Positions 63,201-64,000 of a stretch of DNA of 64,000 nucleotides are shown here, piece after piece (within the stretch, counting starts at the first letter, position 1; every line of letters starts with the position of its first letter). The stretch spans positions 2,852,501 to 2,916,500 of the forward strand of contig JAKNDB010000068.1 of the NCBI GenBank assembly GCA_024305405.1, given 5' to 3'. The position numbers and the translations under genes are program-made. Under the pieces are notes generated by a model. That model searched no databases and was not told the DNA's origin. It saw nothing but the letters and a program-made list of their open reading frames with translations. The DNA comes from Dirofilaria immitis (lineage: Eukaryota; Nematoda; Chromadorea; Rhabditida; Onchocercidae).

Positions 63201-63881
63201 GGAAAAATTATTAATATGATATGATAATATGAAATTAATAAATAGTCATCGATTCTTTCGACAAAATTAAATTAGCTATATATTACATTTGAATATAAAA
63301 GAATTTTGCAAAGAATAGCTATCGTTTGAATTAGTAATCTCAACTAAACTAACCATCTGATAATTTTACTTATTCTTTCAAAAGACTTTTGTTGATTGTA
63401 ACTCTATGATCAAAGAATTTTAATGTATTTGCACTATCGCTTACTCATCATTATTTATTTATTTTATGTCTATATATATGTAATATAAACAAAATCATTC
63501 ATGTTTTATAGTCAAGAATATCCTTCCTGTTAATTTCAAAATTTCATCCGAAAAAAAATCTCATTTATTATATTGCTCATTTTTTTTTTTTTAATTGAAT
63601 CAAATTTTTTTGGTTAGAAAAAAAAGATTTAAATATAATTTCAAGTAGTTATTTTCAGTGAAGATTGGAATTAGGTATAAATTTGATTAGCAATTAATTT
63701 GTTGAAATTGAAGTTAAAATGTATTATTTTATTTTTGATTGCTAATTCTTTTCAGCAAATGCTACTTTGTTTAATTATCATTTATGGAAGGGTGTAAGAA
63801 GAAATATGTGTAGGGAAAATAAGGCAGAAATTATCGATGAGATGAAGAAAACTGTTAAATTAGTTTGCTAATAGATTTCTT

Positions 63882-63930
<49 letters not shown>

Positions 63931-64000
63931 CGTTATATCATCATTTCATCAATTTTATCTTTATCTAATGAATTACCGTTTAGATGACAGGTTGCTTTTC
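60206..64000. other. Intergenic or far intron, no gene seen
   Basis: No exon chain is supported on either strand. The first, signal-peptide-bearing exon of the minus-strand gene should lie here or beyond the window, but I could not identify it: no ATG followed by a hydrophobic stretch and a phase-1 donor was convincing. An open frame at 61492-61731 (plus) is hydrophobic and AT-driven. Confidence 0.5.
63886..63928. repeat. (CT)n microsatellite
   Basis: About 20 uninterrupted CT units directly read, followed by TTTTCGTT. Confidence 0.97.

Noticed and set aside
1..64000. tRNA, rRNA genes, CRISPR arrays, bacterial operons
   Set aside because: Looked for cloverleaf-like GC-rich segments, repeat-spacer regularity and intron-free polycistronic ORFs; none present. 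The tandem arrays found lack spacers.

Overview
This is an AT-rich (roughly 70% A+T) animal nuclear window. Genes are split into many short exons with GT–AG introns and pyrimidine-rich TTTCAG/TTTTAG acceptors. The protein families and the BEL/Pao retroelement remnant point to a nematode, most likely a filarial or related parasitic worm. That assignment is an inference from gene content; no species marker is visible.

Layout. 1-9058 (minus): the 5' part of a Dachsous-like cadherin, with the signal-peptide exon at 9058 and the 3' part lost off the left edge. 9059-14760: intergenic, low-complexity repeats and two weak ORFs. 14761-16814 (plus): an unrecognised small gene with two possible 3' ends. 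17469-23759 (plus): a multi-exon gene with two extended Tudor-type modules, as in germline small-RNA or granule scaffolds. 25162-26074 (plus): the mitochondrial inner-membrane peptidase subunit IMMP1L, with its Ser/Lys dyad. 27376-41341 (plus): GBF1, the large Golgi Arf exchange factor, with DCB/HUS, Sec7 and HDS regions. 42052-42531 (plus): an unrecognised small gene. 44595-47450: a decayed BEL/Pao LTR element. 47817-60205 (minus): the most unusual locus, a phase-consistent chain of 15 exons joining an N-terminal Ly6/uPAR-like (LU) cysteine module, a proline/serine-rich linker, duplicated RPY-type exons and a C-terminal tyrosine-phosphatase domain whose three key motifs are all degraded. 54945-58368 (plus): exons of an unrecognised gene lying inside the largest intron of that minus-strand gene. 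60206-64000: no supported gene.

A technical theme runs across the window. Conserved exons of otherwise intact housekeeping genes (GBF1 at seven places, IMMP1L) and of others (cadherin, Tudor gene, LU module) are each out of frame by one base at a short homopolymer, almost always in the sense of one missing base. This points to homopolymer under-calling in the assembly rather than to pseudogenes. Automated gene calls here will be fragmented, so my models splice through these sites in words only.

The genes do not form an obvious operon or pathway: GBF1 acts in ER-Golgi Arf activation, IMMP1L in mitochondria, the cadherin at the cell surface, and the Tudor protein probably in RNA granules. Exon coordinates come from reading splice sites and phase by eye and may be off by a few bases where I say about.
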